DNA from: Mucilaginibacter sp. PAMB04168
GTDB lineage: Bacteria > Bacteroidota > Bacteroidia > Sphingobacteriales > Sphingobacteriaceae
Length of the DNA stretch: 64,000 bases
Reading direction: 5' to 3'
Assembly: GCF_039634365.2 (NCBI RefSeq)
Contig: NZ_CP155079.2
Coordinates: forward strand, 2,666,001 to 2,730,000
Below the pieces are notes generated by a model that saw only the letters and a program-made list of their open reading frames with translations, was not told the origin of the DNA and did not search any database. The number at the start of each line of letters is the position of its first letter. Within the stretch, counting starts at the first letter, position 1. Below are positions 16,528 to 26,411 of this stretch, in pieces. Made by a program: the position numbers and the translations under genes.

Positions 16528-18843
16528 ATGTCTGAACAAAAAAACAGCCTTTGCCAGTACTGGCTAATATTGGCTTTCATAAGTTCGCTATGCACAAATA
16601 TCGATGCAAGCGCGCAAACCACCTCTGCACAAAAGCCGGTGCCTCAACTAGGAAAAAATCCTATTGACGAAGTTATTGCGGCAATGACGCTGCAAGAAAA
16701 AGCGCTAATGGTAATTGGAGGTGGGCGGACAGGTACCGGCATTGACCTCGGCGATGGTTCAATGATAGGCCGTACCGAATCTCGTGTCCCTGGGGCAGCA
16801 GGATGCTCCAATGCTATTCCGCGGTTGGGCATACCGGCTATTGTGTTACCCGATGGCCCAGCCGGCGTACGTATTGATGTTAAGCGTAAAAACGATCCTA
16901 AATCTTATTACGCTACAGCCTTTCCATCGGCCACTACACTGGCATCTACCTGGGACATCGCTCTGGTGAAAAAGGTAGGGAAAGCATTCGGGAACGAAGT
17001 GCTGGAATATGGCGCTGATATTATTTTGGCGCCGGCTGTTAATATTCACCGCAACCCGCTTGGCGGGCGCAACTTTGAATACTATTCTGAAGATCCTGTG
17101 CTTGCCGGTAATATTTCCGCTGCCATTATTAACGGCATCCAGAGTAATGGCGTAGGCACTTCCATTAAGCATTTTGTAGCCAATAATCAGGAGACTAACC
17201 GTGCCATCATTAATGAGATGATTACTGAAAGGGCTCTGCGCGAAATTTATCTGAAGCCTTTTGAAATAGCTATAAAAAAATCTCAACCATGGACGGTGAT
17301 GTCGTCCTATAACTTGGTAAATGGCGTACATACGGCCGAACGTAGCGATTTAATTACCAGCATCTTGCGCGACGAATGGGGCTTTAAAGGCTATGTTATG
17401 ACTGACTGGGGAGGGATGGCCAAAGATATTATTGCCCAAATGAATGCCGGAAATGATGTGATCATGCCAGGCAATGCGGGCCAGGTAAGGACGATTGTCT
17501 CTGCAGTTGAGCATGACTCGCTGAGTGTGGAAGTGCTCAACCGTAATGTAAAACATGTGCTTAACATTATTGTGAACTCGCCCACGTTTAAAAAATACAG
17601 CTATTCTGGAGCGCCCGATCTAAAAGCTCATTCGTTAGTTTCGAGAGAGGCTGGAGCGGATGGGATTGTATTACTTAAAAATCATCAGGGTACACTGCCC
17701 TTAAACGTTTCGGCAAAGAACATCGCACTATTGGGAAATATGAGTTACTCAACAATTGCCGGTGGTACAGGTAGCGGCGACGTAAATAAAGCCCATACCA
17801 TTTCGCTGGCTCAAGGCCTGTTTAACGCTGGCTTTATACCGGAAGCCAACTTTGTTGCTACTTATAATACGTATGTGTCTGATTGGCGGAAGCGTTACCG
17901 TGAGCTGGACCTTACTGACGAACAGTTGGCCACGCTGGCCGAAAAATGTGATGTTGCATTGCTTACTATTGCCCGCAACAGCGGCGAAACCAAGGACCGC
18001 AGCCTGGACACTAACTATAAATTAAAACCGACAGAATTATCGCTAATTGATCGTACAGCCACGGCTTTCCACAAACTTGGAAAAAAACTGGTTATCGTAT
18101 TAAACATATGCGCGCCGATTGATACCAAAACCTGGCGGGATAAAGCAGATGCTATTTTATTAGCCTGGCAGCCCGGCCAGGAAGCCGGCGATGCCATGGC
18201 CGATGTGCTGACCGGTAAGGTAAACCCATCCGGCAAACTCGTGGATACCTTTGCAGAAAACTACGAAGACGTGCCCTCTGCCCGTGATTTCCCTGGAATG
18301 AATACTGAAAACACCGAGCAGATAAGTTACAAAGAAGGTATTTATGTGGGATATCGTTATTACGATACATTTAAAATTAAACCGGCATATGAATTTGGAT
18401 ATGGCATGTCCTATACCAACTTTAAAATCAGTCCGGTAAAGCTTTCGCAATCCACCGTCGAAAAAGTGTTTACTGCACAAGTTACCGTTACTAACACCGG
18501 TAAAGTTGCAGGTAAAGAAGTATTGCAGGTTTACATAGCTGCGCCGGTTCCATCAATTGCTAAGCCTGCCCAGGAACTTAAAGATTTTGCAAAGACCAGA
18601 TTGTTGCAACCCGGCGAGTCCCAAACGATAACATTTATCATTCCGGTTAGCAGTTTAGCGTCTTTTCATAATGATAAGAATGCATGGATTGCAGATGCTG
18701 GCTTGTACCAACTTAAAATAGGCACTTCATCAAGGCAAATAAGGCAGCAAAGTACATTTAAAATTCGCAGTCAAGTAATTACTGAGCGCGTCCACAGTGT
18801 AATGCATCCACCGGTAAAAGTGGCTGTTTACAATGCCCAATAA
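16528..18843 (+). CDS. Secreted GH3 beta-glycosidase (PUL1, first copy)
   Basis: I use ATG 16528 (771 residues): it places a proper signal peptide (MSEQKNSLCQYW to NIDASAQ) at the N-terminus, while the GTG at 16477 adds 17 residues. The GH3 barrel shows LPDGPAGVR, NIHRNPLGGRNFEYYSEDP, KHFVANNQETNR and the nucleophile motif YVMTDWGG (D293). The alpha/beta sandwich and a C-terminal fibronectin-III-like domain (VTNTGKVAGKEVLQVYI) follow. It is a beta-glucosidase-type exo-enzyme, probably periplasmic, removing terminal beta-linked sugars. GH3 also includes xylosidases and glucuronidase-active members, so substrate is open. It opens a tight run of enzyme genes (next gene after 12 nt). Confidence 0.93.
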   Translation: MSEQKNSLCQYWLILAFISSLCTNIDASAQTTSAQKPVPQLGKNPIDEVIAAMTLQEKALMVIGGGRTGTGIDLGDGSMIGRTESRVPGAAGCSNAIPRLGIPAIVLPDGPAGVRIDVKRKNDPKSYYATAFPSATTLASTWDIALVKKVGKAFGNEVLEYGADIILAPAVNIHRNPLGGRNFEYYSEDPVLAGNISAAIINGIQSNGVGTSIKHFVANNQETNRAIINEMITERALREIYLKPFEIAIKKSQPWTVMSSYNLVNGVHTAERSDLITSILRDEWGFKGYVMTDWGGMAKDIIAQMNAGNDVIMPGNAGQVRTIVSAVEHDSLSVEVLNRNVKHVLNIIVNSPTFKKYSYSGAPDLKAHSLVSREAGADGIVLLKNHQGTLPLNVSAKNIALLGNMSYSTIAGGTGSGDVNKAHTISLAQGLFNAGFIPEANFVATYNTYVSDWRKRYRELDLTDEQLATLAEKCDVALLTIARNSGETKDRSLDTNYKLKPTELSLIDRTATAFHKLGKKLVIVLNICAPIDTKTWRDKADAILLAWQPGQEAGDAMADVLTGKVNPSGKLVDTFAENYEDVPSARDFPGMNTENTEQISYKEGIYVGYRYYDTFKIKPAYEFGYGMSYTNFKISPVKLSQSTVEKVFTAQVTVTNTGKVAGKEVLQVYIAAPVPSIAKPAQELKDFAKTRLLQPGESQTITFIIPVSSLASFHNDKNAWIADAGLYQLKIGTSSRQIRQQSTFKIRSQVITERVHSVMHPPVKVAVYNAQ

Positions 18844-18855
18844 CACCGTACAAAA

Positions 18856-20628
18856 ATGCTAAAAAAACTAATTTACAGAACTGTAGGCGTTTTGTCGGCG
18901 ATTATAGTCACCGGACATACTAATGCACAAACCGCGGCACGCAGTTCCCAAAGCCTTGACGGCAAATGGCAGATACTTGTGGATTGGTATGGAAACGGAA
19001 ACGCAGATGATATAGCCCGTAACAAACAACCAGCTGATAAAAATGAGTTTGTTGAATTTTCTTTCGATAACAGCCAGACACTCGATGTACCCGGCGATTG
19101 GAATTCACAGCGAATTGATCTGAAATACTACGAAGGTACAATTTGGTATAAGCGTAACTTTGATCATCAACCGGAGCCGGGTAAACGCAGTTACCTGCAA
19201 TTTGCAGGCGTTAGCTATCGTTGCGAGGTTTATTTAAACGGCTCAAAACTAGGTGAGCATGAAGGTAGTTTTACCCCGTTTACGTTTGATATAACCAAGA
19301 GTATTAAACCTGGCAAAAATATCCTGGTACTTAAAGTCAACAATGAGCGGCGTGAAGATGCTATTCCGGCGCGCAAATTCGACTGGTGGAACTACGGGGG
19401 CATTACCCGTAGCATCACATTATCTAAGGTGCCCGATCAGCATATCCTCGACTATTTCATTCAACTTAAAAAAGGATCGCTTTATGAACTATGCGGCTGG
19501 GTTCAGTTGAATGCTAAACAGCAGCAACAAACAACCACCTTGGAAATCCCCGAGGCACACATTAAAAAAATACTGACTACAGACAGCAATGGTCGTGCGC
19601 AGATAAACTTCCCTGCCAAACTTAAGCTATGGTCGCCTGGGCAACCTAAACTTTACACCGTTAATATACATACGGCCAATGATACAGTGACTGACCAGAT
19701 AGGTTTTCGTTCCATAGAAGTTAAGGGAACACAAATTCTGCTTAATAAAAAACCTGTGTTTTTACGCGGCATCAGTTTTCATGAAGAAATACCACAGCGG
19801 GCGGGCAGGGCATATTCTGAAGCCGACTCACATATGATGCTTACCTGGGCAAAGGAATTAGGTTGTAATTTTATTCGACTGGCGCACTATCCACAAAGTG
19901 AGCAAACTGTAAAGCTGGCTGAACAAATGGGCCTGATGATGTGGGAGGAGATCCCTGTTTGGCAAGGTATTCAATTTACAAATCCCCAAATTTTAAGCAA
20001 GGCCAGCAATATGCTCGAGGAAATGATAAAGCGTGATAAAAACCGTTGCGGCATTGTCATTTGGAGCTTATCAAACGAAACGGCTCCAAGTCCCCAACGC
20101 AATAAAGTTCTGGCGCAAATGGCAAATGATGCCCGTTTGCTTGACCCCAGTCGCCTTATTTCATCTGCCTTTGACCATTTTAAATACGACGGCAACCAGA
20201 TACTGATCGACGATCCGCTGAGCGAAAGCCTGGATGTACTAGCCGCTAATAAGTATATGGGCTGGTACGCCAAATGGCCTGCCGGGCCGGGCAATGTAAT
20301 TTGGAAAAGCAATTTTAACAAGCCGCTCATCATTTCAGAGTTTGGTGCCGAGGCGCTTTATGGCAATCATGGTCCGGCAGACACTGCCAGCCTCTGGACG
20401 GAAGAATACCAGGAACAGTTGTATAAAGACAATATTAACATGTTTAACAAAACGCCTTTTTTAGCCGGCGTTTGCCCATGGATTCTGGCTGATTTCAGAA
20501 GCCCTTCTCGTATGCAGGCGCAATTTCAGCAAGGATGGAACCGTAAGGGATTGTTATCCGATAAAGGATTTAAAAAGAAGGCATGGTATGTAATGCACAA
20601 GTACTATCTGCAAAAACAAAAACAGTAA
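18856..20628 (+). CDS. Secreted GH2 glycosidase, beta-glucuronidase-like
   Basis: The 590-residue protein has a signal peptide (about 1-24, TGHTNAQ), a sugar-binding jelly-roll (about 35-195; GTIWYKRNF, VYLNGSKLGEHEGSFTPF), an immunoglobulin-like domain and a TIM barrel (about 290-590). The acid/base is E408 in VIWSLSNETAP and the nucleophile E495 in LIISEFGAEA. The lack of the large C-terminal domains of LacZ and the compact length fit beta-glucuronidase-type GH2. That agrees with the CE15-like esterase gene two genes downstream, which would act on glucuronate esters. A galactosidase or other activity cannot be excluded. Confidence 0.9.
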   Translation: MLKKLIYRTVGVLSAIIVTGHTNAQTAARSSQSLDGKWQILVDWYGNGNADDIARNKQPADKNEFVEFSFDNSQTLDVPGDWNSQRIDLKYYEGTIWYKRNFDHQPEPGKRSYLQFAGVSYRCEVYLNGSKLGEHEGSFTPFTFDITKSIKPGKNILVLKVNNERREDAIPARKFDWWNYGGITRSITLSKVPDQHILDYFIQLKKGSLYELCGWVQLNAKQQQQTTTLEIPEAHIKKILTTDSNGRAQINFPAKLKLWSPGQPKLYTVNIHTANDTVTDQIGFRSIEVKGTQILLNKKPVFLRGISFHEEIPQRAGRAYSEADSHMMLTWAKELGCNFIRLAHYPQSEQTVKLAEQMGLMMWEEIPVWQGIQFTNPQILSKASNMLEEMIKRDKNRCGIVIWSLSNETAPSPQRNKVLAQMANDARLLDPSRLISSAFDHFKYDGNQILIDDPLSESLDVLAANKYMGWYAKWPAGPGNVIWKSNFNKPLIISEFGAEALYGNHGPADTASLWTEEYQEQLYKDNINMFNKTPFLAGVCPWILADFRSPSRMQAQFQQGWNRKGLLSDKGFKKKAWYVMHKYYLQKQKQ

Positions 20629-20634
20629 GTCTTT

Positions 20635-22857
20635 ATGTACAAGATTAGAGAAACTATTATAGCCATTGTGTTTACAAGCATGCATTTTTCTGCTTTAGCA
20701 CAGCATAAAACTATTGACCAGCGTGTGGACTCTGTTATGCGATTGATGACACTAGACGAGAAGATAGGGCAACTAAACCAGTATTCCGGCCGGGAAGCGA
20801 CCGGGCCTGTAACTGCCCGAAATTCAGGTATTCTTGATGATATCAAAAACGGAAAAGTGGGGTCAATGCTAAATGTACAAGGTGTTAATAATGTAAGACA
20901 AATACAGGCAGTGGCCATGCAGTCGCGGTTAAAGATACCGCTGTTGTTTGGTATGGATGTCATTCACGGATATAAAACTATTTTTCCTGAACCTTTAGCA
21001 GAGTCAGCTTCGTGGGATTTGGCTGCCATTAGGCAGTCAAGCCACATTGCTGCGGTTGAAGCAGCGGCCGCCGGCCTTAACTGGACTTTTGCGCCTATGG
21101 TTGACATTGCACGTGATCCACGTTGGGGCCGCATTATGGAAGGCGCCGGCGAAGATACCTATTTGGGAAGCGAGATAGCCAAAGCCCGGGTGCTGGGTTT
21201 TCAAGGTGAAAAGCTGGGTGGTTTAGACGCGTTAATGGCTTGCGCCAAGCACTTTGCCGCTTATGGCGCGGTGTCATCTGGTCGGGATTATAACGATGTC
21301 GAGATGAGCGAACATCAGCTATGGGAAACTTTCCTGCCGCCATTTAAGGCATCAGTAGATGCAGGTGTAGCAACTTTTATGAGTTCTTTTAATACTCTAA
21401 ACGGCGTTCCCACAGCTGCCAGTAATTACCTGCAACGCGATATTTTGAAAGGCAAGTGGAACTATAAAGGCTTTGTAGTAAGTGATTGGGGGTCGATAGA
21501 CCAAATGATAAAATGGGGATACGTTAAGGATAAGAAGGACGGCGCTATGAAAGCCCTTATTTCCGGATGCGATATGGACATGATGAGCGACAGTTACATT
21601 AACAATCTGAAGCAACTGGTGGCGGAAAAGCAGGTAAGCATTAAGCTGATAAATGATGCTGTAAAACGGATATTATACAAAAAGTTTGAATTGGGATTGT
21701 TTGATGATCCTTATCGCTTTTGTAACGAGGAGCGTCAGCGAAAGGCCTGGAGTAATCCGGCACACAAGGAGGCTGCCTTGCGCACTGCCGAGAAATCTAT
21801 TGTGCTGTTAAAAAATTCCAGCAATATTTTGCCACTTCAAAAGCATGGACAAACCATTGCATTGTTAGGGCCTCTGGTTAAGTCGAAACGAGACCTGCAG
21901 GGTAACTGGATTGGTGCCGCAGAATTTGGCAGAATAACCAGTATGTATGACGGCCTCATCCAAAAGGGCGGCAACGATGTTCATTTTACGTATTCGGCCG
22001 GTTGTACCATTAAAAGTAATGATACTACAAGTATGGGCGAAGCGGTCCAAATGGCCAAGCGTGCCGATATGGTTGTGATGGCTTTGGGCGAAGCAGGTGA
22101 CATGAGCGGCGAATCGCGCTCGCGTGCCGATATCGGATTGCCTGGTCGGCAGATGGAATTGTTCAATGCGGTAAAAGCAACCGGCAAACCCGTAGTAGTA
22201 GTACTTATGGCGGGCCGCCCCATGATATTCAAGGAAATTGCTGACAAGGCCGATGCTATCTTATATGCCTGGTTTCTTGGGGATGAAGGTGGACCAGCTA
22301 TTGCCAATGTACTCTTTGGCGATTATAACCCCTCGGGGAAACTGCCGGTAACTTTTCCACGTTCGGTTGGACAGATTCCGCTTACTTATGACGGCTACAA
22401 AACCGGCCACCCGTTTACTACGTCGAGCACACAATACCAGACCGGCTATATCGATGTGCCTAATGCGCCACGCTATGCCTTCGGTTACGGGTTGAGCTAC
22501 ACTAACTTTAAATATGCTGATCTGAAGCTTGATAAGACCAGCATGGCAAGAACAGGCATTATTACCGCCAGTTTTACTCTTAGCAATACCGGCAAATATG
22601 CGGGCGAGGAGGTGGTGCAGCTTTATATAAATGACCCGGTCGCATCCGTAGTGCAGCCCATAAAAAAACTAAAAGATTTTCAGAATATACCTTTGAAACC
22701 AGGCGAGTCCAAAACGATCACCTTCAAAATTAATAATGAGAAGCTTTCTTTTTACAACCAGCAGTTACAATGGGTATCGGAGCCCGGAGATTTTACGCTG
22801 ATGATTGGCAGTGCATCTGATGATATCCGGCTGCAAAGTAACTTTAAGCTGCAATAG
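20635..22857 (+). CDS. Secreted GH3 beta-glucosidase, BglX-like
   Basis: The 740-residue protein has a signal peptide (about 1-22, SALAQ) and a GH3 barrel with IPLLFGMDVIHGYKTIFPEPL, FAPMVDIARDPRWGRIMEGAGEDTYL and KHFAAYGAVSSGRDYN. The nucleophile is D284 (GFVVSDWGS). The sandwich domain (VVVLMAGRPM) and C-terminal FnIII-like domain complete it. This is the E. coli BglX architecture, a periplasmic beta-glucosidase releasing glucose from the non-reducing ends of short oligosaccharides. It differs clearly from the GH3 at 16528, which suggests two different beta-linkages in the substrate. It lies 6 nt after the GH2 gene and 3 nt before the esterase gene. Confidence 0.94.
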   Translation: MYKIRETIIAIVFTSMHFSALAQHKTIDQRVDSVMRLMTLDEKIGQLNQYSGREATGPVTARNSGILDDIKNGKVGSMLNVQGVNNVRQIQAVAMQSRLKIPLLFGMDVIHGYKTIFPEPLAESASWDLAAIRQSSHIAAVEAAAAGLNWTFAPMVDIARDPRWGRIMEGAGEDTYLGSEIAKARVLGFQGEKLGGLDALMACAKHFAAYGAVSSGRDYNDVEMSEHQLWETFLPPFKASVDAGVATFMSSFNTLNGVPTAASNYLQRDILKGKWNYKGFVVSDWGSIDQMIKWGYVKDKKDGAMKALISGCDMDMMSDSYINNLKQLVAEKQVSIKLINDAVKRILYKKFELGLFDDPYRFCNEERQRKAWSNPAHKEAALRTAEKSIVLLKNSSNILPLQKHGQTIALLGPLVKSKRDLQGNWIGAAEFGRITSMYDGLIQKGGNDVHFTYSAGCTIKSNDTTSMGEAVQMAKRADMVVMALGEAGDMSGESRSRADIGLPGRQMELFNAVKATGKPVVVVLMAGRPMIFKEIADKADAILYAWFLGDEGGPAIANVLFGDYNPSGKLPVTFPRSVGQIPLTYDGYKTGHPFTTSSTQYQTGYIDVPNAPRYAFGYGLSYTNFKYADLKLDKTSMARTGIITASFTLSNTGKYAGEEVVQLYINDPVASVVQPIKKLKDFQNIPLKPGESKTITFKINNEKLSFYNQQLQWVSEPGDFTLMIGSASDDIRLQSNFKLQ

Positions 22858-22860
22858 CCA

Positions 22861-24048
22861 ATGAACAGATTTAAAGCATTGGTTGGGCTGGCATTAATCC
22901 TGATCACATCGGCTACTTTTGCGCAAAACTACGACGAAAAGCTGGTGCCAAAATACACCCTGCCGGATATGCTCACAACCCTTAACGGAAAAAAGGTTAA
23001 ACGTAAGGATGTGTGGGAACATACACGCAGGTTGGAATTGCTCAAGCTTTTCGAAGACAACGTATACGGTCAAATGCCGCAGGACTTTGATAGCATAAAG
23101 TACCAAATAACTCATTTGGATAATTCGGCTATGGGAGGCAAAGCCGTCCTGAAAGAAATAGATATCAAAGTTTTTCGCCAACAGCAAAGCGTCGGTATTC
23201 ACCTGGTGATGTTTACACCGTTACATGCCAGGCAGGCATCACCTTTATTCCTCTTGATCAATAATCGAGGTAAAAACAACATGGACCCGGCACGCATCAG
23301 CAAAACGGAGTTCTGGCCTGCCGAACAGGTAATTGACAGTGGCTACGCAACAGCAGTCTTTCATGTAAGCGATCTGGCACCTGACCGCAAGGATAGTTAC
23401 GCCAACGGTGTATTAAGACTTTATCCGGAGCAACTGAAAGCCCCGAACGGTATGAAAGCCATAGGAGCTTGGGCCTGGGGTGCAAGCCGGGTGATGGATT
23501 ATCTGCAAACCGACAAGTCCGTCGATGCTAAAAAAGTAGCCATCGTGGGTCATTCAAGGGGTGGTAAAGCCGCACTCTGGTTAATGGCCCAAGACCGCCG
23601 TTTTGCGATGTGTTTTGCTAGTTGTTCGGGCAATACTGGCGCTGCCTTGTCGCGCAGACGCTTTGGTGAGACTATCGAAAAAATCAATGCCACATTTCCG
23701 TATTGGTTTTGTGATAACTATAAAAAGTACAACAATAACGAAGACGATTTGCCAGTGGATCAGCACATGCTGATTGCCCTTAGCGCCCCGCGGCCGGTAT
23801 ATACAACTAATGCAACAAAAGATAAGTGGGCCGATCCAAGTGGAAGTTATATGGCTATAAAAGCAGCGGAACCAGTATATGAGCTATACCGCATAAAATC
23901 TGCTTTGTATGCTAGTTTGCCACCGCCCAACAGGCCAGCTTTGCAGCCACCTTTGGGCTATCATCTCCGCGAGGGTATACACGACCTTACTGCTTATGAC
24001 TGGGATAAATTTATTCGCTTCGCTCACAATTACTACCAAAAACAATGA
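22861..24048 (+). CDS. CE15-like glucuronoyl esterase (alpha/beta hydrolase)
   Basis: The 395-residue exported protein (signal ending TFAQ, about residue 22) has the alpha/beta-hydrolase nucleophile elbow GHSRGGK (S232), as in bacterial CE15 enzymes with GHSRLGK. It also carries the CE15-type strand SGNTGAALSRRRFGE, the WFCDNYKKY-x-LPVDQHMLIAL-APRPV block and a C-terminal REGIHDLTAYDW that would supply the catalytic histidine H374. CE15 enzymes cleave ester bonds between (4-O-methyl-)glucuronic acid and lignin alcohols or methyl groups. Its place between a GH3 and a GH2 gene (4-bp ATGA overlap with the latter) fits glucuronate-decorated plant glycan use. Assignment is by motif memory. Confidence 0.82.
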   Translation: MNRFKALVGLALILITSATFAQNYDEKLVPKYTLPDMLTTLNGKKVKRKDVWEHTRRLELLKLFEDNVYGQMPQDFDSIKYQITHLDNSAMGGKAVLKEIDIKVFRQQQSVGIHLVMFTPLHARQASPLFLLINNRGKNNMDPARISKTEFWPAEQVIDSGYATAVFHVSDLAPDRKDSYANGVLRLYPEQLKAPNGMKAIGAWAWGASRVMDYLQTDKSVDAKKVAIVGHSRGGKAALWLMAQDRRFAMCFASCSGNTGAALSRRRFGETIEKINATFPYWFCDNYKKYNNNEDDLPVDQHMLIALSAPRPVYTTNATKDKWADPSGSYMAIKAAEPVYELYRIKSALYASLPPPNRPALQPPLGYHLREGIHDLTAYDWDKFIRFAHNYYQKQ

Positions 24049-26402
24049 GACAATACTTCTGGAAACCAATACGAAATATAGGTTTAGTCTTTTGGGCAAC
24101 CCTGTTCTTTAACCAACAAGCTTCTGCACAGCAAATGGTCCGAAAGGACAGCTTGCTTAATTTTGGCTGGAAGTTTCGGGTCGGAGACAATCCTGATGCC
24201 AAACATATTGTGTTCGATGATAAAAAATGGCAGTCTGTAGATCTTCCGCACGATGGCAGTATAGCCGGTGCTTTTGACACCGTTAGCGGATCGCGGCAAA
24301 ACGGCTTCCGTCCACGGCATATCGGGTGGTATCGTAAAGTTTTCACTCGTCCGCCGGGCACAAATGGTAAGCTGGTAAGCTTGGAATTTGAAGGCGTGTA
24401 CCGCGATGCCGAAGTTTGGTTAAACGGTACTTACCTAGGCAGGCACCGTAACGGCTATACAGGTTTCAACTACGACATCACAAAACTCGTAGCGCCGGGC
24501 AAACAGGCAACCATAGCCGTCCGGTACGACAATACGTTTAAGCAGAGCTCACGATGGTATACAGGCGAAGGTATATACCGGAATGTATGGCTGCATATCC
24601 AATCGCCGGTTCATGTGGCCGAAAATGGCACCTATATAAGTACGCCCTTTATTGGCGATAGGAGGGCTGATATAGCCGTACAAACACAAGTGGTTAACTC
24701 AAATGATAGTACTGCTCTCACTACATTGAAAACGGTAATTATCGATCCCGATGGCAAAGAGATAAAGGAAATCGTCAGCAATGTTCCATTGCGCGCTCAC
24801 GAAACATACACCTACAAGCAAAACACTGTAATAACTAATCCCCAACGCTGGGACATCAGTTCGCCTAAACTTTACACAGCCAAAACTTATGTATGGCTTG
24901 GAAGCAAATTAACAGATACTTATCAGAGCCGTTTCGGTATAAGAACAGTTGATTTTAATTCACAACAAGGCTTTTTGCTTAACGGCCGTAAAGTATTTCT
25001 TAATGGTGTAAATATTCATCACGACCTTGGGCCGCTCGGCGCAGCTTCTTTCGAAAAAGGCTACCGCCGGCGTTTATCAGGGCTTAAGCAAATGGGCGTA
25101 AATGCCATACGTTTAGCACATAATCCTTATTCGAAAGCTGTACTTGACTTAGCGGATGAGTTGGGAATCCTGATTTTTAACGAAAGCTTTGATAAGTGGA
25201 GCAGCGAATATTATGGTCCGGGTGAAGACTTCCATCAGCTTTGGCAGCCTGATCTCGAGTGGTTCATCAAGCGAGATCGCAATCATCCATCCGTTTTTAT
25301 ATGGAGTGTGGGTAATGAGGTGGCTGTAAAGCAGGAATATAAAGACAGCGCATTTGTTATACAACTGGACAAGATGGTGGAAGTAGTTCGCCGGCTCGAT
25401 CCGTCGCGTAAAGTAACCAGCGGATTGTATCCGTCACGCGATGAAGATACCCCGGCACCGATGGCGTTTCATATGGACGTAATGAGCGATAATTATATGG
25501 CCCGCTTTTACAAACGCGATCGTTTAAAATTCCCGCAGTTAATTTTTCTGGAAAGCGAGATGACCACTGACAATGGTGGGGAAAACTTTTTCGCTTACGA
25601 TCACAGCTATACGTGCGGACAGTTTTATTGGGGTGGCACCGATTATATAGGCGAGTCGTTTGGATGGCCATCTAAAGGGTGGAATGGTATTATTGACTGG
25701 TGCGATTTCTGGAAGCCCATCTCTTTTTACATCAAAAGCCTGTACTCCCCAGAGCCAATGGTTAAGATTGCCGTTTTGGACGCAAAAGGCAGTGATGCCA
25801 GAGTTTGGAATGATGTGTTTATGAAAACGCTTAAGATGACCGATAGTTGGAACTGGGAAGCTGGTAAAAAGCTTACCCTCTATACATTCACCACAGGCGA
25901 TGAAGTGGAGCTGTTTCTGAATAACAAGTCGGTAGGAGTAAAACGGATGAGTGACTTTACTAAGAACAAAATAGTATGGGAACTAAATTATGAGCCGGGC
26001 AGCATCAGAGCAGTGGCACGGTTAAATGGGAAAGAAATTGCGGCAGACGAAATAAAAACGGCCGGTCAGGCGCGCCGCGTAGTGCTCAAAACCGATTCAA
26101 CTCTTATGCAGGCAAATGGGCTTGACCTTGCCTACATTACAGCAACTGTGGTTGACCAGAACGGAATTATTGTGCCGCAAGCAACAAATGATATTAAGTT
26201 TGATGTTAAAGGAGCTGCTACCATTGCAGGCGTAGCCAACGGCAATCGTATGAGCGATGAACTTTTTGTAGCTAATCATCGTCAGGTATTTGAGGGCAGG
26301 TGCCTGCTGGTTTTGCGCAGTAGCCGCCTATCCGGACCGGTACAGGTAAAGGCCACCTCTAAAGGCCTAAGTAGCGGCGTTATGAATATAACTGTAAAAT
26401 AA
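24045..26402 (+). CDS. Secreted GH2 beta-galactosidase-type glycosidase
   Basis: The 785-residue protein has a signal peptide (about 1-29, ASAQQ), a jelly-roll (VSLEFEGVYRDAEVWLNGTYLGRHRNGYTGF), an Ig-like domain, a TIM barrel (about 300-590) with acid/base E425 in VFIWSVGNEV and nucleophile E505 (or E503) in LIFLESEMTT. C-terminal DUF4982-like and Ig-like domains follow (about 600-785). This modular plan is common in PUL-encoded beta-galactosidases of Bacteroidota. It starts inside the esterase stop (ATGA), indicating translational coupling. It could also be a beta-mannosidase or other GH2. Confidence 0.92.
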   Translation: MRQYFWKPIRNIGLVFWATLFFNQQASAQQMVRKDSLLNFGWKFRVGDNPDAKHIVFDDKKWQSVDLPHDGSIAGAFDTVSGSRQNGFRPRHIGWYRKVFTRPPGTNGKLVSLEFEGVYRDAEVWLNGTYLGRHRNGYTGFNYDITKLVAPGKQATIAVRYDNTFKQSSRWYTGEGIYRNVWLHIQSPVHVAENGTYISTPFIGDRRADIAVQTQVVNSNDSTALTTLKTVIIDPDGKEIKEIVSNVPLRAHETYTYKQNTVITNPQRWDISSPKLYTAKTYVWLGSKLTDTYQSRFGIRTVDFNSQQGFLLNGRKVFLNGVNIHHDLGPLGAASFEKGYRRRLSGLKQMGVNAIRLAHNPYSKAVLDLADELGILIFNESFDKWSSEYYGPGEDFHQLWQPDLEWFIKRDRNHPSVFIWSVGNEVAVKQEYKDSAFVIQLDKMVEVVRRLDPSRKVTSGLYPSRDEDTPAPMAFHMDVMSDNYMARFYKRDRLKFPQLIFLESEMTTDNGGENFFAYDHSYTCGQFYWGGTDYIGESFGWPSKGWNGIIDWCDFWKPISFYIKSLYSPEPMVKIAVLDAKGSDARVWNDVFMKTLKMTDSWNWEAGKKLTLYTFTTGDEVELFLNNKSVGVKRMSDFTKNKIVWELNYEPGSIRAVARLNGKEIAADEIKTAGQARRVVLKTDSTLMQANGLDLAYITATVVDQNGIIVPQATNDIKFDVKGAATIAGVANGNRMSDELFVANHRQVFEGRCLLVLRSSRLSGPVQVKATSKGLSSGVMNITVK

Positions 26403-26411
26403 ATTCAAATT